DNA of 64,000 nucleotides from Blastopirellula marina. GTDB taxonomy: Bacteria > Planctomycetota > Planctomycetia > Pirellulales > Pirellulaceae. Positions 8,138-17,539 of the stretch are shown piece by piece. The stretch spans positions 124,001 through 188,000 of the forward strand of contig NZ_PUHY01000010.1 of the NCBI RefSeq assembly GCF_002967765.1, read 5' to 3'. Each line of letters begins with the position of its first letter. Position 1 is the stretch's first letter. The position numbers were made by a program, and so were the translations under genes. The notes below the pieces were generated by a model. The model was not told the DNA's origin. It saw only the letters and a program-made list of their open reading frames with translations, and searched no databases.

Positions 8138-11100
8138 TTAGACTAAGGCTTCTGCCTGTCGTTTGACTGCTAATTCGATCACGGCCGCTGGATCCAGGAT
8201 CAATGCAACGCGTCCATTACCCAGCACGCAAGCCCCTGAGATGCCTTCCACGTTCTGATAGTTCTCGGCCAGCGATTTCACGACCACGTCTTCTTCACCC
8301 AAAATCCCGTCGACAACCAATCCCAACTCGCGGCTATCGTTGCGGATAATGACAATCGTCACATCACCGCGAGTCTTGGATTGGGCCGTGTGCCCATGCC
8401 AATGGAATGTTTCGTGAAGCTCGACCACCGAAACAGGGCGACCTCGCACCACGGCGGTTTTCTTGCCGTGAATCGTGCGAATTTCATCCTGGCGGAGGCA
8501 AACGATCTCGACGATCGACTCGACCGGCATCGAGAACAGGTCTCCTTCGATATTGGCCATCAAGCTCGGCAAAATGGCCATCGTCAAAGGTAACTTAATG
8601 GTGAAAACGGTCCCTTGTCCCGTTTTGCTGTCTACTTCTACGACGCCGTTGATCGATTCGATCTTGGCTCGCACGATATCCATCCCCATACCGCGACCAG
8701 AAATCTCAGTCACCGTTTCCGCAGTGCTGAAACCGGGTTCCCAGATCAACTGGAATATCTGTTGATCGCTCATGCGTTCGGCATCGGAAGAAGTAATTAA
8801 CCCTCGTTCGATTGCCTTATTCGAGATCTTTTCGCGACTCAAACCACGACCATCGTCGGTGACTTGAATCACAATGCTGTTGCCCCGATGAAATGCGTTG
8901 AGTGTGATTTCACCGCTACGTGGCTTGCCAGCAGCCAAGCGTGCTTCGGGCAATTCGATTCCGTGATCGGCCGAGTTGCGAACCATGTGGATCAGCGGAT
9001 CGCCCAATTCGTCGATCATTCGTTTGTCGAGTTCCGTCTTTTCGCCCATGATCTCCAACGAGATCTCTTTGCCGTTGGTTCGCGAGATGTCGCGGACCAC
9101 GCGGCGAAACCGACCGAACAACGGGCCGATCGGTACCATGCGTGTATCCATGATGGTCTTCTGGATTCCATCGGTTACGCGATCGAGCTGATGGACGGCA
9201 TCGAAGAATCCCGTCAGTCCGGTGCGAACCATGTCGACCCGTTGCATCTCAGCGCTGATCGCACTCAAGTTTTGCTGGATCTTGCGGATCTGACCATGAA
9301 CGCTGTGAAATTCCTTCGCATTGCCTTGTCGGGAGGGATCGTCGGCCGAGTCAAGCAACTTGCTACACATCTGGTTGGTCGCATCCAACCACTGTTGGCA
9401 CTGCTTATGTGGCATTGCGCCGCGAAGGTTTTCTCCCAGCTGGTTGAATCTTGCTTTGCTGATAACCAATTGCCCGGCCAGGTTCATCAACTGATCGAGA
9501 CGATCGATATCGACCCGCAGTGTTTCAACCGGTTTGGCACTGTTATCGCTGGATTTCGCTGCGACTTCTTTCGATGGTGCCGCGGAGGCAGCCACCGCGG
9601 GAGGTACCGGCGGGGCAGTAGCCACTACGGGTGCCGCCGTTGGTTTGGTGGCAGCCACAGGCTTCGCCACTTCGACCGGGGGCGAAACCGGAGCTGGCGG
9701 CTTCACGGCAACCGGCTCGACCGGTGCTTTCACAGGTTCGACAGGTGGTGTCGGTTCGGCTGGAACTTCCTTGAACTTAGCCGCTTCCTCAACTACTTCT
9801 TCGACCGAGGATTCCGAGATAACTGCGGCTCGCGGTGTGGCGACCAACTCGCCAGAAATCTCTTCCAGGGAGTAATTGGTGACACCGGAAACATTAACCG
9901 CACGAAATATGTCACCATCTTCTTTGGTTGTCAGCAGACCGACTTCCAACCGCGAGAGGTTTTCACAATGATCGAATGAGCTATGTGGCGGTTCGGTCAT
10001 TAAGACCTGACCAAGGCGATTCAACTTTTCGCACAACAGTTGCGCTTTGACGCCGATCAGGGGGGTATTCTGATTCAGTTCGACCCGCACGATACACAAC
10101 CGGGCTCCGTCCTGCATGTCGCAAGTGACAGCTCGATTCTTCAGCTCGTTCTGATCGATGGCATGAAGCATTGGTTGCGGAGCGGCGGCGGATTCAGTTT
10201 CGACAGCAGGGGTAGATGTCGTTTCAGCCGTAGAGACATTTTGTTCGGCTTCGCTTTCGGCCGCTTGATTGGCTTCAGCCGCTTGCAGTTCGCTGGCAAG
10301 ATTCGCGAAGTCGACGTCGGCGGCGGCACCTTCACGCAATCCCTTGGTATAGGCTCGCAAGCCATCGGCACACCCCAGCATCGCGTCCGCAAGCAGAGCG
10401 CTGAGTGTTTGCATGCTATCGCGATAACGCTGCAGCACATCTTCCATCAAGTGAGCCAGTTTTGCTGGACGATTCAAGCCAATCGAGGCAGCCGAACCTT
10501 TGATGCGGTGAGCAGTACACATAAGTGAACGTACCGATTCGATATCGGACGAGCTACTCGAGTCGAGCAGCATTTCGACCATTTCGTCGAGTGACAACTC
10601 GGTTTCGTCGAGAAAAATCGAAAGGTACTTCGCCGGGATTTCGGTTTCATCGACCACCTCCCGAAACATCGCCTCGCATTCTGCCAGGTAATGTTCGGCA
10701 GTGACCTCGGCCGATACCGGCGCGGATGGCGACTCGTCTTCGCTTTGGCCCACGGGACCTTGCTGAGAGGCCAGTTCTCCAAACGCTTCTTCGATGCTGC
10801 TTTGTTCGCCTTGCATTTTTACGGCACCTCGAGCTTCCAAGATTGCGGATATGGCTTGTAACTGGCTGTCACAGTCCAAGTTGTCGTTTTGAGTGTCACG
10901 AAGATGATCGATGAGTTCGCTCAAGCGATCGACAGACGCATACACCACATGAACGACGTTCGAGTCAATCGATACGTCGCCTCGTCGTGCGGCGTCAAAC
11001 ACATTTTCAATGTTGTGAGTTAGGCCATTGATTCGAGGCAGGCCCAGCATCGCGGACAAGCCCTTGATGCTATGTGCCGAGCGGAACATGTCGTTCAATA

Positions 11101-11263
11101 GGTCGATGTCGACCTCCGCATTCTCCTCGGAGTCGAGACGAGCCCATTCTTCCAATTCCATCAATCGATCGTTCAGACGATCGATCAATTGCGTCGATTC
11201 GTCCAGAAAATCTGCGAGCAGATCGTCCGTGCAATCGTCGTTTGATGCTGTCGAATCTGTCAT
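8138..11263 (-). CDS. cheA: Chemotaxis histidine kinase CheA with two Hpt domains
   Basis: A 1,041-residue CheA. The N-terminus has two histidine phosphotransfer domains instead of one, with phospho-acceptor candidates H64 (FRSAHSIKG) and H252 (CTAHRIKGSAAS). A short domain and a long proline/alanine/valine-rich linker (about residues 490-580) follow. Next come the dimerisation helices (DRLDQLMNLAGQLVISKARF, about 584-611), the HATPase domain with N-box HMVRNSADHG (about 755) and G-boxes VTDDGRGL and SGRGMGMDIV, and a C-terminal CheW-like domain. It phosphorylates CheY in response to receptor/CheW arrays. AGGA precedes the ATG. It lies between cheR and cheC in one transcription unit. Confidence 0.95.
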   Translation of the reverse strand: MTDSTASNDDCTDDLLADFLDESTQLIDRLNDRLMELEEWARLDSEENAEVDIDLLNDMFRSAHSIKGLSAMLGLPRINGLTHNIENVFDAARRGDVSIDSNVVHVVYASVDRLSELIDHLRDTQNDNLDCDSQLQAISAILEARGAVKMQGEQSSIEEAFGELASQQGPVGQSEDESPSAPVSAEVTAEHYLAECEAMFREVVDETEIPAKYLSIFLDETELSLDEMVEMLLDSSSSSDIESVRSLMCTAHRIKGSAASIGLNRPAKLAHLMEDVLQRYRDSMQTLSALLADAMLGCADGLRAYTKGLREGAAADVDFANLASELQAAEANQAAESEAEQNVSTAETTSTPAVETESAAAPQPMLHAIDQNELKNRAVTCDMQDGARLCIVRVELNQNTPLIGVKAQLLCEKLNRLGQVLMTEPPHSSFDHCENLSRLEVGLLTTKEDGDIFRAVNVSGVTNYSLEEISGELVATPRAAVISESSVEEVVEEAAKFKEVPAEPTPPVEPVKAPVEPVAVKPPAPVSPPVEVAKPVAATKPTAAPVVATAPPVPPAVAASAAPSKEVAAKSSDNSAKPVETLRVDIDRLDQLMNLAGQLVISKARFNQLGENLRGAMPHKQCQQWLDATNQMCSKLLDSADDPSRQGNAKEFHSVHGQIRKIQQNLSAISAEMQRVDMVRTGLTGFFDAVHQLDRVTDGIQKTIMDTRMVPIGPLFGRFRRVVRDISRTNGKEISLEIMGEKTELDKRMIDELGDPLIHMVRNSADHGIELPEARLAAGKPRSGEITLNAFHRGNSIVIQVTDDGRGLSREKISNKAIERGLITSSDAERMSDQQIFQLIWEPGFSTAETVTEISGRGMGMDIVRAKIESINGVVEVDSKTGQGTVFTIKLPLTMAILPSLMANIEGDLFSMPVESIVEIVCLRQDEIRTIHGKKTAVVRGRPVSVVELHETFHWHGHTAQSKTRGDVTIVIIRNDSRELGLVVDGILGEEDVVVKSLAENYQNVEGISGACVLGNGRVALILDPAAVIELAVKRQAEALV

Positions 11264-11305
11264 ATTCCTGCCCCAACTCGCTGTCAGAATCTCGCGGCCT
11301 AATCA

Positions 11306-12133
11306 TTACTTGCGTTGGTAAAGCCAGGGATGGATTCGATTGAAGCCACCCATCAAGTCGCCGATGCCTTCTGCGGCACCAGCCACGATGAAACTTCCTG
11401 GCTTCATCGCCTGTTCGATGTTGCTAATCACTCGCTTCTTCGATTCATTGTTGAAGTAGATCAGCACATTCTTCAGAAACACAAGGTCAAATGGTGGGCC
11501 TGAAATACGATCGAGCAGGTTATGCTGACGAAAGCTGGTCATCGCTCGCAACTTGCTGTTGGGCTCCCAAATATTTGCTTCGCCAACTCGCTTAAAGTGC
11601 CGCGTCTTAATGGTGTCAGGAACCAGTCGCATCGCTCGCTCGCCAAAGCGTGCCTCTTGAGCGTCACGAACAGCTCCGATACCGATGTCGGATCCAACGA
11701 TCTGAATTCGCCATCCCGATGGATTACGAAGGTCTTCCGCCAGGCAGCTGGCGATCGTGTAAGCCTCGTCACCAGTACTACAAGCAGCCGACCAGACTCG
11801 CAGAGAGTTGGAACCAGCCTTTTGGATCGCAGGGATGAACTCACCGCGAAGCCACTTCCAATTCGATTCGTCACGGAACAAGTACGTTTCGTGCGTTGTC
11901 ACTTCCTGCAGAAAACCATCCCATTCCTCGTGTGAGGTTGGCAGCTTGCTGAGGTACTTGAAGTATTCCTCGAAGTCGACGATGCCGGTTTGCTTCAAAC
12001 GTCGGCGAATACGGTTCGAGAGCAGCTGTTTCTTGGCTGGCGAGATCTCGATGCCGGCCACATCGTAAATCATTTTCGCATAACGTCGCATCTGGTCGTC
12101 GGTGACTTGCGAGGTTGCGGATAGTTGAGACAT
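11306..12133 (-). CDS. cheR: Chemotaxis receptor methyltransferase CheR
   Basis: A 275-residue CheR that methylates glutamates of chemoreceptors with S-adenosylmethionine. The N-terminal helical domain (residues 1-75) is followed by TTHETYLFRD, the conserved TTN/HExxFFRD-like segment, and the SAM-binding LRVWSAACSTGDEAYTIA at about 111-128. The C-terminal half has the class I methyltransferase pattern with DLVFLKNVLIYF. A purine-rich AGGACACTTCAGG lies just upstream of the ATG. No cheB or cheD is found in this window, so the matching demethylase is encoded elsewhere or missing. Confidence 0.93.
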   Translation of the reverse strand: MSQLSATSQVTDDQMRRYAKMIYDVAGIEISPAKKQLLSNRIRRRLKQTGIVDFEEYFKYLSKLPTSHEEWDGFLQEVTTHETYLFRDESNWKWLRGEFIPAIQKAGSNSLRVWSAACSTGDEAYTIASCLAEDLRNPSGWRIQIVGSDIGIGAVRDAQEARFGERAMRLVPDTIKTRHFKRVGEANIWEPNSKLRAMTSFRQHNLLDRISGPPFDLVFLKNVLIYFNNESKKRVISNIEQAMKPGSFIVAGAAEGIGDLMGGFNRIHPWLYQRK

Positions 12134-12184
12134 CCTGAAGTGTCCTTGTCTGGGAATGGTTGCTGCTAATTAGCTTTTGCGGTC

Positions 12185-12212
12185 GCGTCTCGCACGCGAT
12201 TATGCGAGACGC
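12185..12212. repeat. Perfect 10-bp inverted repeat between mcp and cheR
   Basis: GCGTCTCGCA (12185-12194) and TGCGAGACGC (12203-12212) form a perfect 10-bp stem with an 8-base loop in the 102-bp gap after the receptor gene. It lacks a following T-tract on the minus strand, so it fits an mRNA stability or attenuation hairpin better than a full intrinsic terminator. Confidence 0.6.
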
Positions 12213-12235
12213 TTGGTTTATCGGTGGCGTTCCGA

Positions 12236-13957
12236 TTAGATTCGGAAGCGGCTGACCAGGTCGCGAAGCATGGTCGCTTGAGCTCCCAATTCTTCGCTGC
12301 TGGATGCCATCTCTTCCGAAGCTGCCGCCGATTGTTCGGTGACATGTGAAACTTGCTGGATCGCACCGGCGACTTCGTTGGCGTTCTGGGCCTGTTCGAC
12401 GGTTGCGGTCGCAATTTCCGAAATCTTGGCAGCCGTGGCACCGACGCCGTCGATAATCTTTTCCAAAGCGGCACCGGTTTGCTCGCTGAGCGTGGCACCA
12501 TCCTGAACTCGCTGCGTCGATTCCTTGATCAACGACGAGATCTCTTTGGCAGCTTCGCTCGAACGTTCGGCCAGCTTGCGGACTTCGTCGGCCACAACGG
12601 CGAATCCCAGACCATGTTCGCCAGCGCGGGCAGCTTCGATAGCAGCATTCAACGCCAAGAGGTTCGTTTGGCTGGCGATTTCGGAAATGACCTGAATGAT
12701 TTCGCTGATCTGCTCGGAAGAAGTCTTGATCAGTTCCATTGCTTCGATCGATTTCTGAACCGCGTTGCCACCTTCCTGGGCCATTTGGCTGGTGCTTCCA
12801 GCGACGCGATTCGCTTCGCCTGCGTTGTCCTTCACCGATTCGATGCTGCGGGTCAGTTCTTCAATGGAAGCACTCATTTCTTCCACGGAAGCACTTTGTG
12901 TCTGAGCACCCTGAGCGAGATGTTGCGAGTTCTCAGCGATCACCGAGGCACCTTCAGCGAACTGCATACCGCTGTCAACGACCTGACTGATGATGTCACG
13001 CAGATCGGCAATCATGCGATCAATACCGTTAGCCAGCTGGCCAATTGCATCGTCCGTTTCCAAGTCAATACGCTGCGAAAGGTCACCTTCCGAAGCACCT
13101 TGAACGACGTTCAAGATTCGTTCGACGTTGGCACGAAGTGTGGCTTGTTCGTGTCGTTCTTGTTCGGCACGGGCTTCTTCCGCCTCTTTCGCTTTGACCT
13201 GATCGGTAACCAAGCTCCAAGCAACCATCGGACCGACGTAATTGCCACTGGCATCGTAAATCGCACTGGCCTGGAGATTCAGGTATTCGCCTTCCAGCTC
13301 AATTTGCGTTTCGACCGGCAGATTGCCCGGATCGGCCAACAAGCGACGTTGGTGAGCTGGATTTTTGTGGAAGATGTCGTACGACGAACCGACGATGTTG
13401 GAAACCGGCGTCGGCAAGATGTGTTCGATGCTCTTCAGTGTGCTGACCGAAGCTGGGTTCATGTAGGTAATGATCCCGTCCAGATCGGCAAGCAAGATAT
13501 TGATCGGAGCGTTCTCGACAATCGCGGTCTTTTCGGCCGCGGCCCGTTCCAGACGCTGTTTCTCGGTGATAACTTCCCAGGTTACCATCGGACCTAGATA
13601 GGTGCCGTCTTGGTCGTACGTCGCCGAAACCAACAGGTCAGCCGTCTGATCGCCGATTTGAATGTTGGTACGAACTGGCAAGTTTTGTGGCTTGCTAAGA
13701 ATGCGGCGTTGTTCGGCTGGGTTTTCGTGGAAGATGTCGATCGACGAGCCCAGTACTTCTTCCGGTTTGCAAGGCAAGTATTCCGCCAACGTTCGCAGCG
13801 TATTTAAGCTCGCTGGGTTGACGTAGGTGATTTCCAGATCGGTGTTCGCCATCATGATGTTGATCGGCGAGTTGTCGCTCATGGCCTTAGCGACCGAGAG
13901 TTCACTTTGAAGCTGGGTAACGTTTTCGGTGGATGCGGTGTTTTTCTTAATAGTCAT
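12236..13957 (-). CDS. Soluble methyl-accepting chemotaxis protein with tandem PAS domains
   Basis: A 573-residue receptor without any membrane segment, so it is cytoplasmic. Two closely related PAS domains occupy about residues 30-140 and 150-265; both contain ITYxNPAS, GSSxDIFHxNPA and YxGPMVxW, showing an internal duplication. A HAMP-like helical region (about 280-330) follows. The signalling hairpin contains [20 protein letters not shown] and [15 protein letters not shown], the conserved contact tip for CheA/CheW. PAS pairs of this kind often bind haem, flavin or small ligands, but no ligand can be assigned here. It is transcribed after cheW and before cheR. Confidence 0.93.
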   Translation of the reverse strand: MTIKKNTASTENVTQLQSELSVAKAMSDNSPINIMMANTDLEITYVNPASLNTLRTLAEYLPCKPEEVLGSSIDIFHENPAEQRRILSKPQNLPVRTNIQIGDQTADLLVSATYDQDGTYLGPMVTWEVITEKQRLERAAAEKTAIVENAPINILLADLDGIITYMNPASVSTLKSIEHILPTPVSNIVGSSYDIFHKNPAHQRRLLADPGNLPVETQIELEGEYLNLQASAIYDASGNYVGPMVAWSLVTDQVKAKEAEEARAEQERHEQATLRANVERILNVVQGASEGDLSQRIDLETDDAIGQLANGIDRMIADLRDIISQVVDSGMQFAEGASVIAENSQHLAQGAQTQSASVEEMSASIEELTRSIESVKDNAGEANRVAGSTSQMAQEGGNAVQKSIEAMELIKTSSEQISEIIQVISEIASQTNLLALNAAIEAARAGEHGLGFAVVADEVRKLAERSSEAAKEISSLIKESTQRVQDGATLSEQTGAALEKIIDGVGATAAKISEIATATVEQAQNANEVAGAIQQVSHVTEQSAAASEEMASSSEELGAQATMLRDLVSRFRI

Positions 13958-14093
13958 ATTCTTAAGCTCAATACGCGAGTGATTTTGCTGCCCCCGTCCA
14001 GTGGATCCCCCAGTGCGTCCTGCCGGTGCAGCCCTTAGTCAGTTACGAAGTCGGGCCGAGGTCTTATCAAGTCACGAGTCCCTTCCCGAAGGA

Positions 14094-14618
14094 CTACCCG
14101 ACGAGCGTATCCAGTTGCTCGCTGTCGGCTTTACCGAGAATCTTGTCGATATCGAGCAAGATCAGCAGTCGCTTCTCTAATTTGACCAAGCCGGTCAGGT
14201 ATTCTCGTCCCAATCCAGCCACGGTCGGTGGAGGGTTCGAGATTTGATCTTTCGAGATTCGCAAGACTTCGCTGACCGCGTCCACAATGATGCCGACCGT
14301 CTTACCACCGACGTTCATCACCATGATGCGTGTCTCATCCGATGGCTCTTGCTCTTGCAGGCCGAATCGAAGTCGCAGATCGACGATCGGAATGACCGTG
14401 TTACGAAGGTTGATCAAGCCCTTGATATAGACAGGGGTCTGGGGAACACGCGTGATTTCACCCATCAGGATGATTTCCTGAACGCGTGTGATCTCGATTC
14501 CGTATTCTTCTTTCGCCAGCTGGAAGCTGACCAATTGCATGGAATTAAGCCCCTCACGTCGCTGAGCGGAATGGCTCTCGCGTTCTTCTTTCTGTAGATC
14601 TTCAGTTGTTACGGACAA
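14094..14618 (-). CDS. cheW: Chemotaxis adaptor CheW
   Basis: A 174-residue CheW scaffold linking receptors to CheA. The CheW fold is visible as QLVSFQLAKEEYGIEITRVQ, ITRVPQTPVYIKGLINLRN and VIPIVDLRLRFGL, followed by VGIIVDAVSEVLRI. About 25 charged residues precede the fold. The start is a TTG at 14618 (MSVTTEDLQ) with GGGAG about nine bases upstream. It is the first gene of the minus-strand chemotaxis unit and is divergent from cheY across a 515-bp gap. Confidence 0.92.
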   Translation of the reverse strand: MSVTTEDLQKEERESHSAQRREGLNSMQLVSFQLAKEEYGIEITRVQEIILMGEITRVPQTPVYIKGLINLRNTVIPIVDLRLRFGLQEQEPSDETRIMVMNVGGKTVGIIVDAVSEVLRISKDQISNPPPTVAGLGREYLTGLVKLEKRLLILLDIDKILGKADSEQLDTLVG

Positions 14619-15133
14619 TGCTCTGACTCCCGATGTTTGCTGGAACGAAATCTCGATCAGCCCCCGAAGTTCCGGGTAGGACAGCCTTGTCCGCGGTTAG
14701 CACTCCTTTGCCTTAAAAGGAACGTCAGCGATTGGTTGCAGCCAGCCACCTGCAAGCGCTCAGCGTTCTCGATTAAAGTTCGGTCAGTGTTAGTGGAAAT
14801 GTTTGCCAGGAGCGGAGATTTTCTCTAGGTGTTTCCAAGCACCTCTCTGCCGCAGAACGAACAAACGGCACAATCCGAACCACTCTTGCGGGATACCGAT
14901 GTTCCCGAAGGTTCCCTAGAATTGACAGCTGAGATACGCCAATTACCAACCACCATCGGCGTGGCCTGCTGTCGGTTACGTTAAGTGAGAAATCTGCCGA
15001 GATATTTTTTGGTTCCGATTTGACGGTCCCTCAAAGCAACCTATCGTTCGGTAGGAATTTTGATTTTCAAATCAATTACCACCGGACATTAAGTCCGAGC
15101 GGGCAGACTACTAATCAGGAGCAATAGGGAATC
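14619..15133. other. 515-bp divergent region between cheW and cheY
   Basis: No credible gene is seen. The region holds several short hairpins: TCCTTT/AAAGGA near 14704-14721, TTGCAG/CTGCAA near 14737-14756 and AGGTG/CACCT near 14826-14843. It also holds one promoter-like pair for cheY. The hairpins may lie in an untranslated leader. Confidence 0.5.
15020..15047 (+). promoter_or_regulatory. Candidate sigma-70-type promoter of cheY
   Basis: TTGACG (15020-15025) and TATCGT (15042-15047) are separated by 16 bp and match the -35 and -10 consensus at 5/6 and 4/6 positions. They would start a transcript about 80 bases before the cheY ATG. Confidence 0.4.
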
Positions 15134-15496
15134 ATGGCAGCACGCGTACTCGTCGCAGACGACTCCAGCACCATGCGAAAAATCATTCTTCGTTCTCTTC
15201 AAGCGGTTGGGGTGCCGAGTGCCGTCGAAGCCGCTGATGGTGAAGAGGCGGTCAAAATCTTCAAGCCGGGCGAATTCGATCTGGTCCTCACCGACTGGAA
15301 CATGCCAGGCAAGAATGGCCTGGAAGTGATCCAGGAGATCCGCAAGATGGATCCAGATGTGACCATCATGATGGTCACCACCGAAGCGGAAAAGTCCCGC
15401 GTGATGGAAGCGATCCAGGCCGGTGTTTCCGATTACCTGGTCAAGCCATTCACGGCCGACACGCTTCGCGAAAAGCTCGAAAAGCACGGCTGCTAG
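15134..15496 (+). CDS. cheY: Chemotaxis response regulator CheY
   Basis: A 120-residue single receiver domain. The acidic pair D9-D10 (VADDSS), phospho-acceptor D54 (LTDWNMPGKNG), the switch threonines T82/T83, Y101 and K104 (DYLVKPF) are all in place, so it should accept phosphate from CheA and act on the motor or an equivalent output. AGGAG and AGGGA sequences precede the ATG. It is encoded divergently from the cheW-mcp-cheR-cheA-cheC unit and ends at a strong terminator. Confidence 0.95.
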   Translation: MAARVLVADDSSTMRKIILRSLQAVGVPSAVEAADGEEAVKIFKPGEFDLVLTDWNMPGKNGLEVIQEIRKMDPDVTIMMVTTEAEKSRVMEAIQAGVSDYLVKPFTADTLREKLEKHGC

Positions 15497-15527
15497 TTTC
15501 AATTAGCATCAAAATAGAATTCTGCAA

Positions 15528-15567
15528 AGGCGACGAGTGCCGATTGGGCTTCGTCGCCTTTTTTTAT
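15528..15567 (+). terminator. Intrinsic terminator after cheY
   Basis: AAGGCGACGA (15528-15537) pairs perfectly with TCGTCGCCTT (15551-15560) and is followed by a run of T. It separates cheY from the convergent STN-domain gene and could act on both strands. Confidence 0.85.
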
Positions 15568-16712
15568 TGCACTTCTGGCTTCTTCTTGACCAGCAATTGA
15601 GTACCATCCAATTCGTAGGTGAACGGCGTGTCAGCGAATGCGGCATCGAGCAGTGTCTTCATATCGACCTTCTCGACCGAGAACGAAATCCGCTGGTGAA
15701 GTTCGACCTCCATTCCTTTGGGGAGTTGCGCTTCGTAGCCGAGTTTGGCGGCGAGAGCTTGGATAATGGGACCAAGCGGTTGCTCTTGAATTTTTAAGGT
15801 AAACACCTTATCGCCGGGCACAACCGTGGTATTTCGAGCTGTTCTTCCGCGCAGCAGCTTCGCGACCTCTTCTTGAACTTCTTGCGAAGCGATCACTTCG
15901 ATGCTTTGTTCGCCATCCGACTTGACGGTCGCCTCCGGGAATAGTTCTTTGATCTTGGCGATCGCATCACGATGGTTTCCTTCATATCGATGCACTCGAG
16001 TGAGCGATAAGTTTTCTGGAATCGGTACCAATTGCAGCTTCACACCGTCCGCCGTTTTGTCGAAACGATACGAAGCATCGTAACCCGCCAGAACGAGTGT
16101 TAAGAATTCGGTCGTTTTCATCGCCGGGAAATCGACCGCCGGCCATAAGTCGTGCTTCACCACTTGGTCGAGATTGGTCCATTCCATGTCGTGAGCAACG
16201 GCAACGTCAGTCAGAACATCGCGCGGGTTGGCTAGTCGCGGCCAGTGATAGTGTTTCTGACTGACCAACTTCAGGGCTTCCGGCACACCACCCCGTTTGG
16301 CAAATTGAGCTTGCAGTTCGGCAACCGTCGGCAAACGCTTCGCGGTTGATTCTGGCCCGATGTAAATAACATCTCCGACGCGCGACATCCCGTTGCCTGT
16401 CTGAGCGGCGATTCTCATCAATCCGCTTTCGACCGGTTCGCTGCTGAACGCCATGGTCATTTCCTGATCCGGGTCGACGCGCCGATCCAGAAAGATAGCA
16501 ACCCCTTGCGTCAATGAAATGCTGTGTAGGCCGTCCCGCAAAGGCACCGAGTCCCACGTCAGGTCAAACGGTCGCTGCAGTTGCTTATCTAGTTCCGCGC
16601 TCGTCCGCCAATCGATTGCCTCTTGCCCCTGTGCCGGCAGTGAGAATAGCAAGATTGCCGCTGTCAAGAGTCCACAGATCGGGATATGTCGATTGCTCGC
16701 ATACGACGGCAT
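15564..16712 (-). CDS. Exported STN/secretin-N-like domain protein
   Basis: A 382-residue protein with a signal peptide (hydrophobic core GLLTAAILLFSLPAQGQEA). RPFDLTWDSVPLRDGLHSIS followed by GVAIFLDRRVDPD is an STN-type fold (secretin and TonB short N-terminal domain), and a similar segment recurs at the C-terminus (MKTLLDAAFADTPFTYELDG). A secretin N1-like beta segment (FPEATVKSDGEQSIEVIAS) lies between. No secretin pore domain follows, so it is not a secretin itself. A periplasmic or cell-surface assembly role is inferred. It is probably lineage-specific and stands alone between terminators. Confidence 0.65.
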   Translation of the reverse strand: MPSYASNRHIPICGLLTAAILLFSLPAQGQEAIDWRTSAELDKQLQRPFDLTWDSVPLRDGLHSISLTQGVAIFLDRRVDPDQEMTMAFSSEPVESGLMRIAAQTGNGMSRVGDVIYIGPESTAKRLPTVAELQAQFAKRGGVPEALKLVSQKHYHWPRLANPRDVLTDVAVAHDMEWTNLDQVVKHDLWPAVDFPAMKTTEFLTLVLAGYDASYRFDKTADGVKLQLVPIPENLSLTRVHRYEGNHRDAIAKIKELFPEATVKSDGEQSIEVIASQEVQEEVAKLLRGRTARNTTVVPGDKVFTLKIQEQPLGPIIQALAAKLGYEAQLPKGMEVELHQRISFSVEKVDMKTLLDAAFADTPFTYELDGTQLLVKKKPEVQ

Positions 16713-16832
16713 AGGGGATTTGCTCCAGGGTTAACGCGTGATTACACTCTTCTTTATTCAATGGATTGAAAATAATGGATTTCTCATCTCAGGACGAGCG
16801 GAATGTTGCACCGATTGTGATGAAGCGGATTT

Positions 16833-17495
16833 GTGAGTAATCTCCCGGAGCGAAAACCCGCACTTTTAAGCATCTTTCAGAAATATCTTTCTGAAGAGAA
16901 TACGGCTGCGTTTATTCATCGAGTAGCCGCTGTCTATACGTGTGGTACCTTAGAACGACTTTCGATACACGGCATGCCCGAAGTACGCCGCGCAGCGGTG
17001 ATGGCGTTGTGTTTTGTGAGCGACTACTCGTCCAACCATACCGTTGGCATGGCGCTGAGCGATGCGGATCGAGGGGTCCGGTTGATCGCGGAAAACGGAA
17101 TTCGCTCGCTGTGGATCCGGGCCGGTACCCTTAGTCAGCGGCACCGCCTGCGAAAGGTAATGACACAAATCCAAGGGAATTCACTCGATTCTGCCCTACG
17201 GGAAGCCGATTCGCTGATTGTAGATGCCCCTTGGTATTCCGAGGCCTACAACCAACGCGCCCAGGTACATTTCAAACGTCAAAACTTCGAGCGGGCTCTT
17301 CGCGACAATCACCAGACGCTAGAAATCAATCCTTATCACTTCCCCGCGGCGATTTCGATGGGACAATGTTATTTACGGCAAGGTGAAAATGTCATGGCAC
17401 TGGACAGCTTCCGGCGGGCCCTGCGTTTGAACCCCAACCTCGAATCAATCCGCACCCAAATCACTTACTTGGAACGTCAGCTTGAAGAGATGTAA
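16833..17495 (+). CDS. HEAT/TPR repeat protein
   Basis: A 220-residue cytoplasmic protein starting at GTG 16833 (MSNLPERK). The first half has HEAT-like helices (GMPEVRRAAVMALCFVSDY and SDADRGVRLIAENGIRSLW). The second half has TPR units (SEAYNQRAQVHFKRQNFERA, FPAAISMGQCYLRQGENVMA). Such proteins act as binding scaffolds. It lies 44 bp upstream of glpD on the same strand, so it may be co-transcribed with the glycerol genes, though a functional tie is not evident. Confidence 0.7.
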   Translation: MSNLPERKPALLSIFQKYLSEENTAAFIHRVAAVYTCGTLERLSIHGMPEVRRAAVMALCFVSDYSSNHTVGMALSDADRGVRLIAENGIRSLWIRAGTLSQRHRLRKVMTQIQGNSLDSALREADSLIVDAPWYSEAYNQRAQVHFKRQNFERALRDNHQTLEINPYHFPAAISMGQCYLRQGENVMALDSFRRALRLNPNLESIRTQITYLERQLEEM

Positions 17496-17539
17496 CTCTT
17501 CCCGCGACTGACCATGGTGCCAAAGCAGGGATCGCGATC

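Noticed and set aside
8864-9979. 371-codon open frame on the plus strand inside cheA
   Set aside because: Antisense to well-defined CheA domains, low-complexity composition and no family features.
12353-13597. 414-codon plus-strand frame inside the receptor gene
   Set aside because: Mirrors the receptor coding strand; no recognisable domain.
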